DNA of 64,000 nt, taken from NCBI RefSeq assembly GCF_017813395.1, contig NZ_JAGIZB010000012.1:1-64000 (forward strand). Direction: 5' to 3'. Source of the stretch: Pararoseomonas baculiformis (GTDB lineage Bacteria; Pseudomonadota; Alphaproteobacteria; Acetobacterales; Acetobacteraceae). The notes beneath the pieces were generated by a model. That model worked only from the letters and a program-made list of their open reading frames with translations. It was not told the DNA's origin and ran no database searches. A program made the translations under genes and the position numbers. Below, in pieces: positions 42,752 through 52,700 of this stretch; the stretch's first letter is position 1; each line of letters begins with the position of its first letter.

Positions 42752-44404
42752 ATGGTGGGTCAGCCGATGTCGCCAAGGATCTTCGTCTCTTATCGCCGCG
42801 ATGACAGTGCAGGTTGGGTCGGTCGCCTGGTGGACGACCTGGGTGAGGGTTTTGGGGCCGAAAACGTCTTCCAGGACATTCACAGCATCACACCCGGCTC
42901 TGACTTTGTCGACGCGATCAACGAGACTCTCAGAGACGCTGATTGCGTCCTGGCCGTGATCGGCCCGAACTGGCTCGCCGGCACAAGCCCAGACAATCGT
43001 CGGATCAGACGCGACGACGACTATGTTCGCCTCGAACTTGCAACCGCCCTCGCTCGGAAGCTCCGTGTCATCCCGGTGCTCGTCGGTGGTGCGCAGATGC
43101 CTGCGCCCGAAGATCTTCCCGACGACATCCGCATGCTCGCCCGGCGAAATGCGGCGGAGCTTAGCGATCGCCGCTGGACTTATGATTTTGGCAGGCTCGT
43201 CGAAGTCATCAACGGCACTCGGACAGCCAGCCTGCGACCCCCCGCTCCCGGGGCGAAGCAGGAGGTCCGCTCCTCCGTCCTCTCGCGAAGCCGCCGTGCC
43301 ATCCTGCTCGGCGTGCTCGCTTCAGGCCTGCCCATTCTCGGCCTGGGAGCCTGGCTTTTCCGTCCAGACCCGCCGCCTCGTCGAAGCCCCGATGATGGGG
43401 CCGAGTTCGAGGTTGCCCGGCGCGCGGCGGGATGGCAGCGCACGGGGGCGCGTTCCATCGTTGACGTGGCTGCGGGACCGGATGGCCGGATCTGGCTCGT
43501 ACAGGCCGACGGCAGGGTTGCCTGGACGAGAGACGGCCGGAGTTTCGCGCCAATCCCGGCACAAGGTTTCGCAAGGGTTGCTGCAGCCAGGGACGGAAGT
43601 GCTTGGGGCGTGGGTCTGAACAAGACGCTCTGGCGCTTTCCGCCGGATGGGCGGCCGCAGCCAATGGCACACTCGCCGCCAGTGGTCGATGTGGCCGTCT
43701 CGGCACAGGGACGAGTGTGGCTGGTTGGCGATGATGCTCGCATCTGGTTCACAGACGATGGGCAGACCTTCACGCCCGATACCAAGACAAGCAACTTCGG
43801 CCGGATCGCAGCGGGGCCCGATGGCCTTGTCTACGGGGTGGGCCGAAACAACACCGTCTGGCTTCTGAAGCCCCCGTGGTGGGAGGTCCGCTCAGACGGC
43901 ATCGCGGACGCGGCAGTGGCGCCGAATGGCAGGCTGTGGCTGGTACTACAGGATGGTGGGGTGGAATGGAGCGGCGATAACCAGAGTTTCACCCCGGTCG
44001 AGGGGGGCGGCTTCCGGGCTATCGCTGTCAGCCAGGACGGCACGGTGTGGGCTGTGGGCTCGGACGGTTCGCTCTGGACCCGGCAGCCCGATGAAGGAGG
44101 CACGGACCGAGCGCCATCTTCGGTGCCCGTCACGCTCGTCGTGTTCGGCGCTGACAGCAGCGTCGCGGCGGCACGACCAGAGGTGGAGCGGGCGAAACAG
44201 GCTGGGTTCACCGGCGCGATGATCTACAGGCGGGAAGGATCATACCGAAGCGTTGTTGAGTTCCCGACAGAGCAGTCCGCAAACGAGGCATTGCCGCGGA
44301 TCCAGGCGCTGGGCCGAACCGCGAGCGGCGCCTATGTGAGGCAGCTCTCGGCCTGGTGCCCGAACGGCACTCGGTGGGCAGATGGCTTCAAAGACTGTCT
44401 CTGA
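42752..44404 (+). CDS. TIR-domain membrane protein with three propeller-like repeats and SPOR-like end
   Basis: A 550-residue protein. Residues about 6-150 are a TIR domain (RIFVSYRRDDSAGWVGRL, FQDIHSITPGSDFV, LAVIGPNWLAG, RRDDDYVRLELATALARK, the Glu of RLELAT at the usual NADase position). A hydrophobic segment RAILLGVLASGLPILGLGAW lies at about 180-200. Three repeats of about 90 residues follow, each with GR(I/V/L)WLV ... (W/V)xVGxxxx(L/V)W, resembling tectonin-type blades. The C-terminal 75 residues (TLVVFGADSSVAAARPEVER, IYRREGSYRSVVEFPTEQSA) look SPOR-like. TIR domains act as scaffolds or NAD-cleaving enzymes, and the presumed external propeller would sense a ligand. ATG 42752 or 42767 could start it. 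Confidence 0.75.
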   Translation: MVGQPMSPRIFVSYRRDDSAGWVGRLVDDLGEGFGAENVFQDIHSITPGSDFVDAINETLRDADCVLAVIGPNWLAGTSPDNRRIRRDDDYVRLELATALARKLRVIPVLVGGAQMPAPEDLPDDIRMLARRNAAELSDRRWTYDFGRLVEVINGTRTASLRPPAPGAKQEVRSSVLSRSRRAILLGVLASGLPILGLGAWLFRPDPPPRRSPDDGAEFEVARRAAGWQRTGARSIVDVAAGPDGRIWLVQADGRVAWTRDGRSFAPIPAQGFARVAAARDGSAWGVGLNKTLWRFPPDGRPQPMAHSPPVVDVAVSAQGRVWLVGDDARIWFTDDGQTFTPDTKTSNFGRIAAGPDGLVYGVGRNNTVWLLKPPWWEVRSDGIADAAVAPNGRLWLVLQDGGVEWSGDNQSFTPVEGGGFRAIAVSQDGTVWAVGSDGSLWTRQPDEGGTDRAPSSVPVTLVVFGADSSVAAARPEVERAKQAGFTGAMIYRREGSYRSVVEFPTEQSANEALPRIQALGRTASGAYVRQLSAWCPNGTRWADGFKDCL

Positions 44405-44668
44405 GCACTGCGGCTCGTAGCGCTCGTCGCGTCAGTTCATCTGAACCCAGCCCGTGCGCGGGTTGATGGGGCAGCTCCAGCCATGGTGCTCCAGCCGCAA
44501 GTGAAAGTGGGGCACATATCAATGCGCAGCACCACTCCGCCGGACTGCCTCGGCCGGGGCGTTCCAATCATCGCTTCCTTGAGTTGCCGAGGCCGCGGTA
44601 CGCCCTCGCCGACGGGCGCTATCCTCAGGCAGCCGGTGAGCGTTGTTTTGAGCCGTGCCGGTCTGTGG

Positions 44669-45898
44669 TCAGGGTGCAAAAGCGACGGCCAACCGCTCGG
44701 CGTGCACGCCCCGTTTGGTGAGCCTCCCGGCGGCACCTGGCGCACGTGCCAAGCCTGGCCGGAGAAGCAGCGGCAGCAACAGGCGATGGATCAGCACCGC
44801 GTTCAGCTCGCGCCCATAGCACTCGTGCAGGCCGTGGCCGAAATGCAGGTAGTCGGCATCCGGCCGGTTGGGTCTGAAGCGCCAGGGCTCCTCCACGCGG
44901 CGCCCGTCCATCATTGCCGAGGCGATGGCGGCCAGCACCTCTGCGCCAGCGGGCACCGCGCGCGCCCGCGACGTTCCGGCGGCAAGCGTGCCGTCGCGCA
45001 CCGCGACACGCTGGAGGGCAGGTGCGAGGGGATCGAAGCGCATGGCCTCGCGCACGATACGCCGAAGCGCCCCCTCGTCGCCCGCGCGAGCGGCGTGCTG
45101 CGCGCGCGCGAGCGCATCGGGCCGGCGGAGCAACTGGTTGAGCGCGTTGGCGGCCAGCATGGGCGGCTGCGGCGGGCCGCCGACGAGGAGGCAGAGCAGC
45201 GCGGTGCGGATCGCCCCATCGGTGAACCATGGGTCGCCGTCCGCCTGCCGCCGGAGAGCCCGGCCGAGCAGGTCGTCCGCCGCCCGCCCCTCGGCCTTGC
45301 GCGCCGTGACGGCCGCCGCGACATGCGCGCGCATCGCCTCGGCGAAGGGCTGCGCCTCGGCCTCGGACGGAGCGGGGCCGCCGCCGAACTGGAAGCCGAA
45401 CAGCCGAGTGCCCCAGACCGCGAGGCGGCCCCTGGTGCCGTCCACCTCCGGCACGCCAAGCCAGCGCGCGACGGCCTCGAAGGTGGCGCTGCGGAACAGC
45501 CCGACCGTCTCCACCGGGCCTGATGTCGGCAGGCCCGCTTCGACGATCGCCGCGGCGTCGCGCCCCACCCTCTCCGCATCGCCCGGAAGTTCGAGCAGCC
45601 CGCGCAGCGCGCGGAGCGCCGCCTGGTAGTCCGGGCCGTCCCGCAACCCAAGGAGGAAGGCCTCGCCACCGGTGATCACCGCCAGCCGCTCGGCATAGGG
45701 TGCGGCATAGGTCGGGTCGTCCCGAAAGACCTCCCGCACATGGTCGTGACGCAGCGCGACGACGGTGCGGCCGAGCCGAAGCGGGGAGAGCGGGCGAAGG
45801 GCGGAGGCCAGGCCCGGCGCCAGTGCCAGCCCGAGCCGCCAGCCCAGGCGCGCGGCCCGCCCCATCGGCCACAGCGCCTCGTCGGTCGCCAGGGTCAC
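44669..45898 (-). CDS. Cytochrome P450 with atypical I-helix
   Basis: A 409-residue P450. The heme-binding loop is HFGHGLHECYGREL (Cys about residue 360), and the ExxR helix is IVREAMRFDPLAPAL. The I-helix region reads LLCLLVGGPPQPPMLAANAL, with no acid-Thr pair where other P450s activate O2 (AGxDT-type). Such loss is known in peroxygenase-type P450s, so peroxide use is plausible but unproven. GTG 45898 overlaps the stop of the DyP gene (GTGA), so the two are coupled. No ferredoxin or reductase gene is seen nearby. Confidence 0.83.
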   Translation of the reverse strand: MTLATDEALWPMGRAARLGWRLGLALAPGLASALRPLSPLRLGRTVVALRHDHVREVFRDDPTYAAPYAERLAVITGGEAFLLGLRDGPDYQAALRALRGLLELPGDAERVGRDAAAIVEAGLPTSGPVETVGLFRSATFEAVARWLGVPEVDGTRGRLAVWGTRLFGFQFGGGPAPSEAEAQPFAEAMRAHVAAAVTARKAEGRAADDLLGRALRRQADGDPWFTDGAIRTALLCLLVGGPPQPPMLAANALNQLLRRPDALARAQHAARAGDEGALRRIVREAMRFDPLAPALQRVAVRDGTLAAGTSRARAVPAGAEVLAAIASAMMDGRRVEEPWRFRPNRPDADYLHFGHGLHECYGRELNAVLIHRLLLPLLLRPGLARAPGAAGRLTKRGVHAERLAVAFAP

Positions 45899-47568
45899 GT
45901 GGCGTTCCCCTCGCGCTCTGTCGCGGCGATGTAGTCGAGCGCGGCGATTCCCGGCAGGAAGAAGTATTCGCCGCCCATCAGGCGAATGAAGGTTTCCACC
46001 TGCAGCGCGTGGCGGAACGGCTCGGCCGGGATGGTGAAGCGCCCCTTCGGCCCGACCAGCGGGTCCTGCTCGTCGCGCAGCCCCGCAAAATCGCGGTTGA
46101 GAAGCCAAGTCTGCTGCACGAACTCGAAGTGCCGCGCAATGTCGGTGTTGAGGCACATGAAGAGGAGCCCGCGCTCCTTCTCCTCCGGTGCGGTTTCGTA
46201 GGAAGGCCCGTACTTGCGCGCGCGCCGGAGGATGCGGTGATTATTGGCGGCACGCAGCAGCGTCTCGGCATCCCCCGGTGTGGCGGAAAGCCCGTCCCGC
46301 GGGTGGCCGCGGCGAACATGCGAGCCAAGCGGGCAGCCAAGGCCGTGCGGGTCGTCCTGAAGGAAGAGGAAGTCGTTGTCCGGCGACCCGGCGGGAGGCA
46401 GGCCGGGCCGCGGCCCCTTGGGGCAAAGCAGATGGCCGTCGCGCGTCCGCCCGACCACGCGGGCGGCCATCCAGTCTGCGGTGACCGGCTCGGGGAGCTC
46501 CGGTGCAGCCGCATTGAGCCGCGCCGCCGCCGCCCCCATGGAAGCCCAGAAGGCCGGCACGTCCTGACTAAGCTGGCGCACGACGAGATAGGTGCCGTGC
46601 TTGCCCAGGTCGCCGAAGCCCTCGGCCTCGGGATGAGGCGGCAGGCGCCTCCATGCGTCGGCCATCTCCGCGCTCGGCCGCGAACCGGGTTGCGCGTCCG
46701 GCCGCGCGACGCCGGGCACCGGCGGCAGCTCGCCATAGGCGTTGCGGAAGCCCAGCAGGATCTCACCGAGCCGCACGCCATGCACCCGGTCACCCTCTGC
46801 CACCGGGACGCCGCCGCGCTCGACAGCACGGCTCCCGGGGTCGTCATCATAGGGGATCGGCTGGGACAGGCCGTCGGCAAAGCCGAAATGCTCGCGGCTG
46901 ACTCCCGTGGCCTCGTCACGCTGTTCGACATTCATCTCGAGCTCGAGCGCGCGGACCGTCGCGACCCCGAACCTGCCGAGAACCGCCGCGACTTCCCCGG
47001 CCCAGGCGCCCGCATCCGCATCGGTTCGGGCGTAGAGCAGGAGGAGGGCGTGCGCCGTGAGCGGCGAGGGTTCCGGCTCCGCCTCGGCACTGTCGTCAAC
47101 ATAGGCCGTGGCGTAGGCGCGGGCGGGTTTGGGCAGAGCGGGTGTCTCGGGATTGCCGCTCCACTCCGGCCCGCCGTCCCGCACGGTTTTCTGCCACTCG
47201 CCGAAGCGGCGGTCGCCAAGGCGGCGGGCGCGATCGATCTGGAACATCCCCTCGCGGAAAGGCCGCGCAAAGGACGCCAGGGCCTCAGGGTCGAGGCCGA
47301 GGGTGCATAGCCCGCTGAAGGTGAAGGCGATCGCGGCCGCACGGTCCCCCCGCGCCTCGCGGGGGCGCAGTGCCGCGTCGGTGATCGGCGCGGCGGCGCG
47401 CAGGGCGCCAAGCCAGCCCTTCTGGGCGCCGGTGGCGTCGAGCAGCAGCGCGCGCCCCTCGGGTAGCCAGCCGAAGCTCGACGCGACGAAACCCTGGGTC
47501 TGTTCTGCCACATCTGGTGCGAGCGCCCAGGCCGAGGGCTTGGCTTCGGTCAAAGCAGGCGGAGCCAT
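45895..47568 (-). CDS. DyP-type heme peroxidase
   Basis: A 557-residue dye-decolorizing peroxidase, longer than the usual 300-450. The GxxDG motif is present in EHFGFADGLSQPIPYDD (about residue 228), and the proximal heme His is in NTDIARHFEFVQQTWL (about residue 479), with an Arg-containing PLGSHVRRGHPRDG block. It has no signal peptide, so it is probably cytoplasmic. ATG 47568 lies 18 bases inside the 3' end of the upstream membrane protein gene; the frame is open much further but without a family N-terminus. It uses H2O2 to oxidise bulky substrates or may protect the neighbouring P450. Confidence 0.88.
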   Translation of the reverse strand: MAPPALTEAKPSAWALAPDVAEQTQGFVASSFGWLPEGRALLLDATGAQKGWLGALRAAAPITDAALRPREARGDRAAAIAFTFSGLCTLGLDPEALASFARPFREGMFQIDRARRLGDRRFGEWQKTVRDGGPEWSGNPETPALPKPARAYATAYVDDSAEAEPEPSPLTAHALLLLYARTDADAGAWAGEVAAVLGRFGVATVRALELEMNVEQRDEATGVSREHFGFADGLSQPIPYDDDPGSRAVERGGVPVAEGDRVHGVRLGEILLGFRNAYGELPPVPGVARPDAQPGSRPSAEMADAWRRLPPHPEAEGFGDLGKHGTYLVVRQLSQDVPAFWASMGAAAARLNAAAPELPEPVTADWMAARVVGRTRDGHLLCPKGPRPGLPPAGSPDNDFLFLQDDPHGLGCPLGSHVRRGHPRDGLSATPGDAETLLRAANNHRILRRARKYGPSYETAPEEKERGLLFMCLNTDIARHFEFVQQTWLLNRDFAGLRDEQDPLVGPKGRFTIPAEPFRHALQVETFIRLMGGEYFFLPGIAALDYIAATEREGNAT

Positions 47569-49205
47569 TTGGCGGCCTCCTCGTCGCTGAGGGCGGGGGC
47601 GCGGAAGCGCGCGGCGATCTCCGCGTGGCGCTCGATGCGGTCCACGGTGAGGTAGGGATAGGCGCTGTACCAGAAGCGGCTCACCGCGCGGCTCGCGAGC
47701 GCGTAGGCCTTGAACTTCCGCCCGTCCGCCGCCCCCTCGCGGAACAGCCAGCTTGTCCGCGGGAAGCCCACGGAGGATCCCCAGGCGATGGTGAGGCCGC
47801 CATGCGCCTTCTCGATGAAGTCGTCGAGATAGCTCGCCCAGGAGTGGTCGAAGTTCGAGAGGAAGACGAGCCGGCTGCCGTTGTCGAGGAACGACCAGTG
47901 CGCGAAGTGAACCGTTCGCATGGAGCCGAGAAAGCCCTTCCGCGCGGTCGGCAGCACCCGCAGGAAGAGGTGCAGGCCGCGGTGGCCGGCGCGGATCACG
48001 AGGCTGCGCATGATCCCGGGGCGCACGAGGACAAGCGAGGCCATATGATTCTGCGTCACCCGATCCTCCCGGCGGACGATCTCGTCGAGCGTCGCGGGGT
48101 CGATCGGCGGAAGGTCCTGCGGCGCGTCGCGCCGCTCGTTGTGGCGCACAAGCCAAGCGAGGCCGAAGGCGATCGGAACGAGGCCCGCGATGCCCCAGAG
48201 CGCAGCGGTCACCACCCTGCCGAGGAGCGGGAGCAGTTCGCCAATCTCCGCACGCCCGGCCAGCACGAGGAGGAGGTGCCCGAGGGCGGGCAGGAGGAAC
48301 AGGAGGAGCGGCGCGCCGAGAACCGCCAGGGCCAGCGCGGCGAAGATGCGGCTGTTGTCGGATGGCTTCTCCTCGGGCGGCCGCTTCGCGGCAGCGCTGC
48401 GGCGCGGCAGAAGCCCCTTCCAGCCGCCCGTGCCGCGCAGCGCCAGCGCAGCGATCACCGCGAGCACCGCGACGACGGAAAGGTAGAGTGGCACGCCGAG
48501 GGCGGTGTGCAGCAGCGCGCCGGGCAGCAGCAGCGCCGCGAGCAGGATTGCGCCAAACAGCCCGAGGCGGATGACGTCAAGCCAATCCTCGCGGCCAGGG
48601 ATACGCGCCGGCGCCGGCGCGTCGAGCCAGGGGAAGCCGGGGGCGACGCGCTCGCGCAGTCGCGCATGGATGGCGGACGGCGCCATGGCGCGGTAGCCCG
48701 GGTCGCCGTCCAGCTCCGCCTCGAGCGCAAGGGCGAGCTTCTGCTCGTCGCGAATGCGGTCGCGCGAGAGGCCGCGATTGCCTTGGTGCGAGGCGCTCGG
48801 CCAGTGGGTGCGCGCCTCAAGGTAAGGCGCGACGGGAGCGCGCGAGCCGCGCGCAGTGACCGCCCGGAACAGCGCCGCCGTGTTGTCGCGCGGCTCCTTG
48901 CAGCAGCGCAGGAGGGCGCGTAGTCGTTCCTCGCCGAAGGTGCGCTCGAACTGTGACCAGAAAGGGCCTGGCGGCCCATCGAAATTCGCCTCGATGACCA
49001 GCAGCGGATCGTAGGAGGTGTGGCGGAAAAGGCAGATCGAGAGGAAGTGCGCGGACGGGATGCCGGTCTGGATCGCAGGGAAATTGCCGAGCTCAGCATC
49101 CTCACGGGCGTCGAAGTCCTGCCGCAGGTCGTGGACCAGGCGGGTGAGAACGGCGGCGCTTTCCGGCTTCACCTCGAGAGCGACGCAGAGGATGGTTTGG
49201 ACCAT
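47550..49205 (-). CDS. Membrane protein with duplicated soluble domain, DyP-linked
   Basis: A 551-residue protein of unrecognised family. An N-terminal soluble domain (about 1-150) has IPSAHFLSICLFRHTSYDP and LLVIEANFDGPPGPFWSQFE. A central part has four or five transmembrane helices (about 205-255, 290-320, 335-365). A C-terminal domain (about 395-551) has MRTVHFAHWSFLDNGSRLVF, LSNFDHSWASYLDDFIEKAH and WYSAYPYLTVDRI. HF...D...LL.xNFD...xF is shared by both ends, pointing to a duplicated ferredoxin-like fold that faces the same side. It overlaps the DyP gene by 19 bases. A partner or anchor for the peroxidase is inference. Confidence 0.72.
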   Translation of the reverse strand: MVQTILCVALEVKPESAAVLTRLVHDLRQDFDAREDAELGNFPAIQTGIPSAHFLSICLFRHTSYDPLLVIEANFDGPPGPFWSQFERTFGEERLRALLRCCKEPRDNTAALFRAVTARGSRAPVAPYLEARTHWPSASHQGNRGLSRDRIRDEQKLALALEAELDGDPGYRAMAPSAIHARLRERVAPGFPWLDAPAPARIPGREDWLDVIRLGLFGAILLAALLLPGALLHTALGVPLYLSVVAVLAVIAALALRGTGGWKGLLPRRSAAAKRPPEEKPSDNSRIFAALALAVLGAPLLLFLLPALGHLLLVLAGRAEIGELLPLLGRVVTAALWGIAGLVPIAFGLAWLVRHNERRDAPQDLPPIDPATLDEIVRREDRVTQNHMASLVLVRPGIMRSLVIRAGHRGLHLFLRVLPTARKGFLGSMRTVHFAHWSFLDNGSRLVFLSNFDHSWASYLDDFIEKAHGGLTIAWGSSVGFPRTSWLFREGAADGRKFKAYALASRAVSRFWYSAYPYLTVDRIERHAEIAARFRAPALSDEEAAKWLRLL

Positions 49206-49209
49206 GGCG

Positions 49210-49407
49210 TCAGCTCTCCCGTGCCACGCCGGTGAAGGACTGCGGCCCGGGCGCGAAGTGGAGGGGCAGGGGCGCGTTCCCGGCGTGGTGCGGGCGCCCG
49301 GCCCAACTGGCCTGGCCGCGCTCTGCTCCGGGCGCGGGCATCTGGAGCACGCAAGCAAGGAGCGCGAGCGTTGCGATATTGTCGAAACGGCAGACCGGTG
49401 GGCTCAT
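49210..49407 (-). CDS. Possible small exported peptide at the head of the DyP operon
   Basis: A 65-codon frame starting MSPPVCRFDNIATLALLACV, with a short hydrophobic stretch that could be a signal, then a His/Pro-rich tail. It ends four bases before ATG 49205 of the DyP-linked membrane protein, which is a coupling distance. No family is recognised, and GC-rich DNA produces many false frames of this size, so it is tentative. Confidence 0.35.
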   Translation of the reverse strand: MSPPVCRFDNIATLALLACVLQMPAPGAERGQASWAGRPHHAGNAPLPLHFAPGPQSFTGVARES

Positions 49408-49735
49408 CGAGGCCTCCGCTCATCAGCGCTGCAACTCTGCTCTTTCGTTCGGTACGTTGTCCAGATGAACCGAATGTCGGGGCGAATGCTGCGGAGCGTT
49501 GACTGGTATGACGGATGCTGCGTTTCACGCGACCGAGCAGTCCTGCGGTTCCTGTCGGCGCATGGCGTGGCCTATGGTCATGTCCGTCCACGCCGGCATT
49601 CCTGCCTGCGGCGGATAAGTTGCCGGCGCCTGGGCGAGTTGCCCCCTTCGCCGATGGCGCTGTTCATGAAGGTGACAACGTCGCTCCGGCCAAGCGCTGC
49701 GCCCTGCTCAGCCTGCCGCCCGCCGCGGCCCCGGC
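49408..49735. other. Gene-free stretch between two minus-strand operons
   Basis: About 330 bases. It includes a relatively AT-rich block (49440-49470) that may hold the promoter of the DyP operon. No coding frame is supported, and no strong hairpin was found directly after the RHS gene stop. Confidence 0.5.
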
Positions 49736-52700
49736 TCATGTCACGAGGATGGTACGGCGGGCCTGGTGCGCCGGCACCGCCGCATCTTCCACCAGGACCT
49801 TGCGCGGACCTTTTGCCGCGCCGGCGGCGATGGCGAGGGTGATGTCGCGCCCGTCAGCGGAGACGGTCACGGCGATGCCGTCGGAGGGGGTCACGGTCAC
49901 GGCGCCGGCCTTCACCGCAGCCGAGATGTGCAGGACAAGGCTGCCTCCCGCCGCAGCGCTGTCGCCCGCTGCCGGCAGTTCCAGCCGGAAATGCGGCCGG
50001 TATTCAATGCTGGCGCGGATATTGGCCGAGATGTTCTCGGTGCCGCCCCCCTGCTTCGGCTGGGTCGCGCGCAGCGCGAGCGTCCATTCGAGAAGGCAGG
50101 TTTCCTCCGGTGGGTCCGTCGGGTCGAAGGGAATGCGCAGGATGGCGCCCTCGCCCACCACCTGCGCCAGCGCCGAGGGGACGGGCGTGACGGGCTGCAG
50201 CGCCGGATCGGGATCGGTGCCGTTCGCGGGGCGGGGTGAGGGATAGGTCACGGCCAGGGCGGGGCGGGTGATGTGCAGCCGGGCGGGGATGATCAGGTAC
50301 CCCTCCTCGCCGGGCAGGACGAAGGGCTTGGGCGGCGGAAGCGGGTCCGGGGAGGCGGGCAGGAGCGATGCATGGACGGGGATGCGGTCCACCACCTCAA
50401 GGATGACGCGCCGGACAGGAATGCGCAGCTCCGGTAGGAGGTGGAACTGCGGCCAGCGTGTGTTCCGGTCCTCCTGGATGCCGAAGGGGTGCACCACGTG
50501 CACCCGCTGCACCTCCAGCACCTCCTGGCCTGTCGCCGTCTGCACTTGCAGCACGAGTTCGGCCGCCAGGCGGGCAACGGCGCCATCCACCGGGCGCTGC
50601 AGCATCAGCGCGTGCCGCCTGTCTCCCGCGGGGGCGACGGAGACTGTCACGCGCTGGCAGGGCACGGCCTTGATCGTCCCACCCTCCGGGATGTCGTGCC
50701 CGGCAGCGCGCACCGATACGTCCTTCACGGTGCGGTCGAAGAAGATGGTCTGGCTGCCCTCGTCCTGTGCCTCCTGCGCGTCGGACGCATCGAAGAAAGA
50801 CCCGGTGGTGATCCGGTGGTCGCCGGGGCGCGTGAAGGCTATCTGGATGCCGGCGGTGCGTTGCAGGCCGGCCTCGCAGGGCAGCGTCGCGATCGGGGCC
50901 GGGAGAACACGGTTCGGGACGGGAACTGTCAGCAGGGCAGGCTCCATCAGGTTGCGCTGCACGAGGATGTCGGGAACGTCGCTGGCCGCGTCGGGCGCGG
51001 CCTGCTGGTCGCGGTTCGGTGCGGCGATCGGGGCGCCACCCTGGCGCCGGGGAAAGATCCAGGGTTCGAACCCTTTCGGGTCGGCTCCCGCACCGGGAGC
51101 ATCGCCGAGGCGAAGGGGAACCAGGGTGCCCTCACGGAAGATCGTCCAGAAGCGGTAGCGCGCGATATCTCCCACCCATTCCGGCGAGCCACCCAGGCGA
51201 GCGAGCGAACTGTACAGGTCCCCGCTATGGGCGGACGCGCCCTGCTCCATGCTGGAAAGATGCCCTTTTTCCTTCACCTGCCTGAACAGGTTGTCCCAGA
51301 TGAAAACGCCGGGAAGGAGCATGGACCAGGCGCTGGAACTGAATGCCCAGCGCGAAAGCGCCAGCAACTCGTCGCGATAGCTGCCTGGGTCCGGCTTGGT
51401 GGCGAAGTGAAGTTCGGCCCAGGGGTCGTAGATCCAGTGCAGGAGCCGCACGTGCAGGTAGTCCGCAACGCCGGTGGACAGGCCCGCCAGCGGGTCGTCC
51501 CGCGCGATGAGGGCAATTGCCAGCGCCCGGTCCGGTGGGTCGGTGGGCGGCGCCGTGGCAAGCTCGACGATCCCGGCCGGATCCACGCGCGTGACCACCG
51601 TGTCCAGCGAGCGCTCCCCCGCCTGGACACGCACGCGGTCCGTCGGGTGCAGCGTGATGGCGCCGCCGGGCTGCACCGCGGCGGGCCTGGCGGGGTCGGG
51701 CACGGTGGCCGGGACGAAGTCGAGCCGGGCCGGATCGAAGAAGGGCTTTCCTTGCAGCGCGTGGACGATGCCGCGGATGAGATCCGGCACCAGCTTGAAG
51801 ACGACGGCACCCAAGGTCGATGCCAGGTTGCCCAGGGTGAAGAAGGATGCGAAGTCGAGCACGAAGCCGGCCACATCCTCGGCCGTGTTCAGCTCCTCCG
51901 CGCCTTGCCGCACTTGGACAATGCCGTCCGGTAGTTGCGCGACGGCGCTGTCCGTCAGCAGGAAGCCGCCTTCTCCTGCCTCGCCCAGCGTGACAATGAT
52001 CACCTGCCCGCCCGTGCTCAGTTCGACCTTGCGGCCGGCGGCAAACTCCACCTCGCCGGGATTTGGAATCTCCAGCCGGCGTAGCCCGCCCTGCGTGGCG
52101 ATGCGCCCCGCGGCATAGGCGGACCATTCTGGGTCACCAAGCCCCGTGAGCGACTTGAGGATATCCTCGATCAGCGCGACGGGAAGCATGCCGAACAGCA
52201 GCGGGCCCAGCATCGCCGATTGCAGGGTGTGGCGGAGCTCATGCGTCTCCAGCGAGGTCGGCCGGTCGAGATACCAGCTTTCCGTCGCATCATCCGGGAT
52301 CATCACCGTGCCGGAGGAGAGCCGGCCATCCGACCTGGCACCACCGGCGGCGGGTTTGTAGGGAAGGGCCAGGACGAGGCCGGGGCCTGGCGGCAGGTTC
52401 AGCTCCTCTGCCGTGATCTGGCTGCCATCCAGCCCATATTCGTCGAGGAGGTTCATGCCATCGATATGCAGGGCGTGCAGCGCCGCGCCGGCAGTGCCGG
52501 CGATGGTGGGCGGCAGCGCGTGCAACTCGATCGTCAGCGCCGCGGCGCGGGTGATCTGCACGGGGATGGCGGTGTTGCCGTCCGTCACGGCCCACCAGTG
52601 ATGCATGGCAGGCGTGGTCCTCAGCGCTCCCGCTGCGGTCGTATCTCCTAGATCGTCGTACCATTCCGGGCGGGCGGCGATCGCGTCCGGGGACCATGCA

